A stretch of DNA of 11,619 nt from Synura sp. LO234KE (lineage: Eukaryota; Sar; Synurophyceae; Synurales; Mallomonadaceae): contig VKHC01000491.1 of NCBI GenBank assembly GCA_015143735.1, positions 1 through 11,619 on the forward strand. The letters are read 5' to 3'. Positions 8,177-11,619 of this stretch are shown one piece after another; position 1 is the stretch's first letter, and each line of letters opens with the position of its first letter. Under the pieces are notes generated by a model. It saw nothing but the letters and a program-made list of their open reading frames with translations. It was not told the DNA's origin and did not search any database. The position numbers were made by a program, and so were the translations under genes.

Positions 8177-8326
8177 AGTAGACGGAGTAAATAATATGAA
8201 TACTGAAAAAAACGTGTTTGAAACACATGATGACCACGTGTACAAGTTTTAAATCAAATTTTATTTTATTTTATTTTATCAGAACTCGTTTTTCTTTCAT
8301 CTCTTCCATTTGGTAATCGTAAGTAG
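8177..8326. promoter_or_regulatory. Presumed bidirectional promoter between SNF2 ATPase and TMEM218
   Basis: Only 150 bp separate the two divergent start codons, so both promoters and 5' leaders must lie here or in the first codons of the neighbours. It contains four tandem ATTTT units (8258-8277) and a CACGTG E-box-like hexamer at 8235-8240 (in CCACGTGT). No TATA box is placed clearly for either gene. Transcription start sites cannot be assigned by eye. Confidence 0.5.
8258..8277. repeat. (ATTTT)4 pentanucleotide repeat
   Basis: Four perfect ATTTT units stand in the intergenic region between the divergent SNF2 and TMEM218 genes, about 50 bp before the TMEM218 start. A T/A-rich tract here could keep nucleosomes off a shared promoter, but that is inference. 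Confidence 0.8.
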
Positions 8327-8819
8327 ATGTCAGAAGGGGCTGACAGAGTTCTCGGCGTTGGAGTGGGAACGTTTACTGTTGGATTCTTGATATTACTCAC
8401 TTTAGTAGTTTGGGCTATCTCCATCCCATGCGAGTTCCCTTTGAAATTGGTGACAAGAATATTGTCTTCATTGTTTCTTTTCGTCGTTTTTTTGGTGCTG
8501 TATTTGGCCGGGCAAGATAATAGTGCTAAAGATGTTTCTGGATCACTAAGTACAAAGGTAAGTAGATATTTTGGAAGCTTGGAAAAATAATTTACCTTAA
8601 CATGTGCAAAAGTATTATGACCAGTATACCGGATCCAGGTCAGGAATTTTAAGTATGATGGTGGTTTGCTTTATCGGAGGCGTCACTCTTTGCTTCGTAA
8701 ATGTTTTGAAACAAGACGTCAAGGTATGATGGCTCTTTCCGATATTACCTTTCTTCCTCATTTACCGTTATTTACAGCTGTCAAGTATCGAGCACGATGT
8801 GAATGTCCTTTGGAGTTGA
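8327..8819 (+). CDS. TMEM218: TMEM218-like ciliary transition-zone membrane protein (three exons)
   Basis: Exons are 8327-8557, 8625-8723 and 8778-8819. Both introns (67 and 54 nt) are GT-AG and phase 0, and the first has a good branch site (CTTAAC, about 8596-8601). The product is 123 residues; vertebrate TMEM218 is about 115. The N-terminus (VLGVGVGTF, residues 8-16) matches the family's conserved VLGVGxGxF start. Three membrane segments are visible at about 17-33, 45-61 and 84-102, followed by a short polar tail. In vertebrates TMEM218 is a transition-zone protein linked to ciliopathies, so this gene implies that the organism makes cilia. Ending the gene at the first intron's in-frame stop would lose the third membrane helix, so the spliced model is preferred. 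Alternative acceptors at 8639 and 8644 exist, but only the one at 8625 keeps phase with the donor at 8558. Confidence 0.82.
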
Positions 8820-8840
8820 GGGAAGTGAATATTGCCTGGT

Positions 8841-8846
8841 ATTAAA
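8841..8846 (+). terminator. Candidate variant polyadenylation signal for TMEM218
   Basis: ATTAAA, the commonest variant of AATAAA, lies 22 nt after the TMEM218 stop codon. The surrounding sequence is AT-rich. Confidence 0.35.
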
Positions 8847-9045
8847 TTTGTAATATATCCAAAGCGAAGAATATTTAAATTGTCTGGATGAAATATAAGT
8901 TCAGGTATGCTGTAACCATTTAGTGGAGCTTGATAAATATATCAGAAACATGTCAACACCTGCCTGAAAAAATAACAAAATTACTTTTGTAATATATTTC
9001 GTACATCCGTCTGTTAGAGAAGAGTAAAATTAGTAATATTGGTCA
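8847..9045. other. AT-rich intergenic spacer
   Basis: No coding frame or RNA gene is seen. The sequence is strongly A+T-rich and separates TMEM218 from the next open frame on the same strand. Confidence 0.4.
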
Positions 9046-9465
9046 TTGTGCCACCAGTGCTCTTATACCAGTATTTGCTTGGTGAACGACAAACCACAAA
9101 CAAGCACTCGCATCATAATTATTACTAGCTTACAAGATGTCGGTCTTAAAACTATTACATGTGATGAAATTCACCAGTACACAGTAAAGACGAACGACCA
9201 CGGGGGACCGTCTTCTCCTAGGGCAGCGATTGTATACGTAATGGCGGGTACACTATTGTTTGTCCCCGCCCCCTTTTATTGTTGTAGGAGTACCAATACA
9301 CACCCACGACTGAAGAGGACATTGGGAGACAAATTAGGCCAACGAGCACCTCGGTTGCTCACACGCGGGAGGCATAAAAGGGCAGTGCATTCATATATAC
9401 ATTCAGGGAAAATTTCGATTTCTCGGGTTAAGGAAGATAGTAGTGAGACGGATGGTCGATATTGA
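9046..9465 (+). CDS. Hypothetical open frame of unknown function
   Basis: The frame is open for 139 codons to TGA at 9463-9465. The first codon of the open stretch is TTG. The first ATG is at 9241, which would give a 74-residue, very basic protein starting MAGTLLFVPAPF with a short hydrophobic N-terminus and many Arg, Lys and His residues. The whole frame could instead be a last exon of a spliced gene. A canonical AATAAA lies 22 nt after the stop, which favours a real 3' end here. No family is recognised. The opposite strand carries a shorter overlapping open frame, so chance cannot be excluded. Confidence 0.3.
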   Translation: MCHQCSYTSICLVNDKPQTSTRIIIITSLQDVGLKTITCDEIHQYTVKTNDHGGPSSPRAAIVYVMAGTLLFVPAPFYCCRSTNTHPRLKRTLGDKLGQRAPRLLTRGRHKRAVHSYIHSGKISISRVKEDSSETDGRY

Positions 9466-9486
9466 ACCAAGAATATACTTTAAAAC

Positions 9487-9492
9487 AATAAA
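9487..9492 (+). terminator. Candidate polyadenylation signal AATAAA
   Basis: A perfect AATAAA on the plus strand, 22 nt beyond the stop of the open frame ending at 9465 and 70 nt before the end of the convergent AAR2 gene. Confidence 0.4.
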
Positions 9493-9562
9493 TGTGAAGA
9501 CTTCTGCTGCTCATTTGAATATTTAGAATACACCAAAGCAGATCTTCCCCCCACCCTAAGCA

Positions 9563-11242
9563 TCATCCGCTATGCGTCCCGCGAGAGACCTCGTATTCTA
9601 TAAACATGATCGCTTCCTCCCTCAACTTCTTTCTCGTGACACTGTCCTCGTCCGGTCCACCCACCGCGCCCGTTACCTCTGTCTCATCCAACAGTCGCAT
9701 CGCAGTCATCTCATAATCCTCCCATAGCGGCGAAGAGGAAGCCGAGGCGGCCGCTTCTCCTGCTTCACTCCACCGCTGTCGAGAAGCGTGCAGCATCGGA
9801 TACCTCCAACTGTACTTCTCCTCTTGGTAACGGATATACCGAGCAATCATCTTGCTTTTGTCCTTCCCTTCCGCCGCCGCTTCTGCCCCTTCGCCGATCG
9901 TCTCTTCTTTAGACACTATCTCGGCAAGCGATCCCTCTGTCTCTCGCTCCTCCACCGTCATATCGTCGGACAGAGCGGCAGTCCCGAGAGTTGAGCCTCT
10001 CCGCCTTGTCCCATTGGGGTCCAACACGAGCACTGGCATATCTTCCTCCACAAGATTGAACTCATCTACTCCTTCTCCTAATATGGCTCGTCTCAGTATA
10101 GCCGCATTCTCGCCCGCCGACTCGGTCCAATCCCCATCATCTGCCTGAGGATACATGCCAAATACGTTGTTGTTTGAATCAAACAGACCGAAACGTTTTC
10201 GAACGAATTGGAAGAGTCTATTTTTATGTTCTATTATATCAGGATGTATGTGATTCGATTCCGAGTTGTTGTTAACATTCGGTTTCGGAGGACCTTGCAG
10301 TGAGGCAAACAATGAAGAACATATCGGTCGTAAAAAGTTATCTTTCGATAATTCGTTTTCAAAGAAATCCTCTGGTGCGAAGTTCAGCTGTTCGTATAGG
10401 ATTCGTATGAAGGAAGATGTAAATGTGGGATTAGTAGTAATTATTCGTTGACTCGACGAGATTATATACATGAGCTGTTTCCAATGCGCAAGAGCTGGAT
10501 ATGATAGCAAAAATAGAAACAAAATAAAAGAAAGTTGAAGTTCTCCAAGGAGGTTATCAAAGGATTTGTAATATTGTGCCACCATATATTCTAGAAGTCC
10601 GCTCCTATCCATATATATGTCGGTAATCGCATTGACAGCTTCTCCAATTGTTTTTGAGGCATTTTCTTGATTAATTCGTTTCCGAATTGAATTTAACAGC
10701 TCATTTTCATAAGAACTAATATCGCAGAATCTAGCAACTCGAGCTGCATTAAGAAAAAAAGGAGCTACCGCCGTACTGTAATGGGTGGAAGATTTATTAC
10801 TAATCTCATCTAAATCTCCAGGAAGTATATTACTCTCGACATCAACGTTTGCTGCTTTAAGCACCACATCATCAACAAAATTTGTCAAATTGATCCACGA
10901 GCCGTGATGCTCTATAGCGTAATTTCCAAGATTTTCATATAACTCGCCAGATTTAATACTACGACGTAAATTTTCCAAAGAGCCTTCGCTTAATGTACTC
11001 CGTAAGAGAATTTCCTCATTACACGGATCCCACGCTTTTACATTCACTTCACCGCGCTTTACTCTGATGAAGAAGCCTTGTTTAGGTCCCATTCCGGTGC
11101 TATAATATATTAAATGTAAACCAGGAGGAATCGAGGAGACTCCTCGAAAGTTTGGTCCAGTTTCATAGCTCATGCAATCTATACCGAATTCAATCCCTTT
11201 AGGGGCATTCTCAATGTAAATTGCGCAGCTTAGATCTGCCAT
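9563..11242 (-). CDS. AAR2: AAR2 U5 snRNP assembly factor homologue, intronless, with C-terminal extension
   Basis: A single exon of 559 codons runs from ATG 11242-11240 to TGA 9565-9563. AAR2 chaperones Prp8 during U5 snRNP assembly and is displaced when Brr2 joins, so the protein serves splicing in cytoplasm and nucleus. Residues 14-50 carry the family signature (PKGIEFGID, then GPNFRGVSSIPPGLH), followed by GFFIR (56-60) and WINLTNF (116-122) of the N-terminal domain. The helical C-terminal domain is marked by LLGELQLSFI (231-240), HWKQL (253-257), ILYEQL (281-286) and DFFENELSKDNFL (292-304). A linker of about 60 residues joins them. The usual end (DMPVLVLDP, 401-409) is followed by about 150 extra residues rich in Glu, Ala and Ser. 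Human AAR2 is 384 residues. An upstream in-frame GTG at 11263 was not chosen because ATG begins the homology. Confidence 0.93.
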   Translation of the reverse strand: MADLSCAIYIENAPKGIEFGIDCMSYETGPNFRGVSSIPPGLHLIYYSTGMGPKQGFFIRVKRGEVNVKAWDPCNEEILLRSTLSEGSLENLRRSIKSGELYENLGNYAIEHHGSWINLTNFVDDVVLKAANVDVESNILPGDLDEISNKSSTHYSTAVAPFFLNAARVARFCDISSYENELLNSIRKRINQENASKTIGEAVNAITDIYMDRSGLLEYMVAQYYKSFDNLLGELQLSFILFLFLLSYPALAHWKQLMYIISSSQRIITTNPTFTSSFIRILYEQLNFAPEDFFENELSKDNFLRPICSSLFASLQGPPKPNVNNNSESNHIHPDIIEHKNRLFQFVRKRFGLFDSNNNVFGMYPQADDGDWTESAGENAAILRRAILGEGVDEFNLVEEDMPVLVLDPNGTRRRGSTLGTAALSDDMTVEERETEGSLAEIVSKEETIGEGAEAAAEGKDKSKMIARYIRYQEEKYSWRYPMLHASRQRWSEAGEAAASASSSPLWEDYEMTAMRLLDETEVTGAVGGPDEDSVTRKKLREEAIMFIEYEVSRGTHSG

Positions 11243-11333
11243 AATACTTAATGTGCAGCTCACGTTGTGGTACCGTGCGTGGAAACGTTCTCGTTTTCGT
11301 TTCAGGGCAGACTGTGAACAAAACTTAGGAAAA
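11243..11333. promoter_or_regulatory. Short divergent intergenic region, probable shared promoter
   Basis: Only 91 bp lie between the AAR2 start codon and the next gene's start codon on the opposite strand. A pyrimidine-rich run ending TTTTCGTTTCAG (about 11293-11304) looks like a 3' splice site and could end an intron in the leader of the plus-strand gene, or a trans-splice site if the organism uses spliced leaders. No TATA box is evident. Confidence 0.4.
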
Positions 11334-11619
11334 ATGGCGTCGGTAGCTGGAATAGGTATGGCAATAGACTTGAATACGGAACTTAAAGGAGTTCTTGCTG
11401 GAGATCCAACGGTGAAAGCGCAAGACAGGGAAAAACTGAGGAAAAAAAATTGGTTAACTGAATTAATTAAAATTCAAAGATTAGATGATGAAGGAAACCT
11501 GAAGAAAGGATGTGAATGGCTAATTCCAAGAAGGCGGTTAAATTATGACTACTTAAACAATCTGTCACAACGATGTCCTCTTCCGTGTACTATAGACTGC
11601 TTTATCGACAATAACGGAG
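11334..11619 (+). CDS. Unknown protein, N-terminal part (truncated by window end)
   Basis: An ATG at 11334 in a good context (AAAAATGG) opens a frame that stays open for 95 codons to the end of the window. The encoded start is MASVAGIGMAIDLNTELKGV. A charged, probably helical segment follows with an IKIQRLDDEGNLKKG stretch near residues 47-61, then a Pro- and Cys-containing segment (CPLPCTIDCF) near residue 83. Codon use is A/T-rich like the start of AAR2. The length of the open frame, the absence of stops in an AT-rich region and the position head-to-head with AAR2 support a real gene. I do not recognise the family from this fragment, and the gene may contain introns beyond the edge. Confidence 0.65.
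   Translation, partial: MASVAGIGMAIDLNTELKGVLAGDPTVKAQDREKLRKKNWLTELIKIQRLDDEGNLKKGCEWLIPRRRLNYDYLNNLSQRCPLPCTIDCFIDNNG

Noticed and set aside
8558-8590. TMEM218 ending at the in-frame TAA after exon 1 read-through (87 residues)
   Set aside because: This would lose the third membrane helix; removal of two phase-0 introns restores the family length and topology.
1-11619. CRISPR array, bacterial operon or prophage
   Set aside because: No spaced direct repeats and no Shine-Dalgarno-led gene chains are seen; the genes are eukaryotic and spliced.

Overview
The window is eukaryotic nuclear DNA. Two genes can only be read by removing GT-AG introns: 116, 148, 140, 132 and 176 nt in one, and 67 and 54 nt in the other. 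The recognisable proteins are a SNF2 chromatin-remodelling ATPase, the U5 snRNP assembly factor AAR2, and TMEM218, a ciliary transition-zone protein. TMEM218 points to a ciliated organism, most likely an animal or a close relative. The short introns and close gene spacing suggest a compact genome. The species cannot be named from this sequence.

Layout. Positions 1-3150 (about 3.1 kb) hold no gene I can name. They contain several weak candidates: a possible short secreted peptide on the minus strand (667-822), an arginine-rich open frame in a small GC-rich island (1403-1645), and a minus-strand coding-like tract (2071-3138) that is either a small spliced gene or a decayed one. Positions 3139-3756 look intergenic. 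From 8176 down to 3757 on the minus strand runs one six-exon gene that I reconstruct as a 1235-residue protein. It has an N-terminal RanBP2/NZF-type zinc finger, a C2H2-like finger, a UIM-like helix, a complete two-lobed SNF2 ATPase and a C-terminal PHD finger. A 150-bp intergenic region separates its start codon from that of TMEM218 (8327-8819, plus, three exons). After TMEM218 comes a plus-strand open frame of unknown identity (9046-9465) with a polyadenylation signal just behind it. Then comes an intronless AAR2 on the minus strand (9563-11242) with a long C-terminal extension. Finally, 91 bp beyond the AAR2 start codon, a plus-strand gene begins at 11334 and runs off the window.

The genes do not form one pathway. 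They sit as two head-to-head pairs (SNF2 ATPase/TMEM218 and AAR2/unknown), each probably sharing a promoter region. The most unusual item is the SNF2 protein, whose domain order combines a probable ubiquitin reader at one end and a histone-tail reader at the other around an ALC1/LSH-like motor. I do not recognise this architecture as a standard named family.
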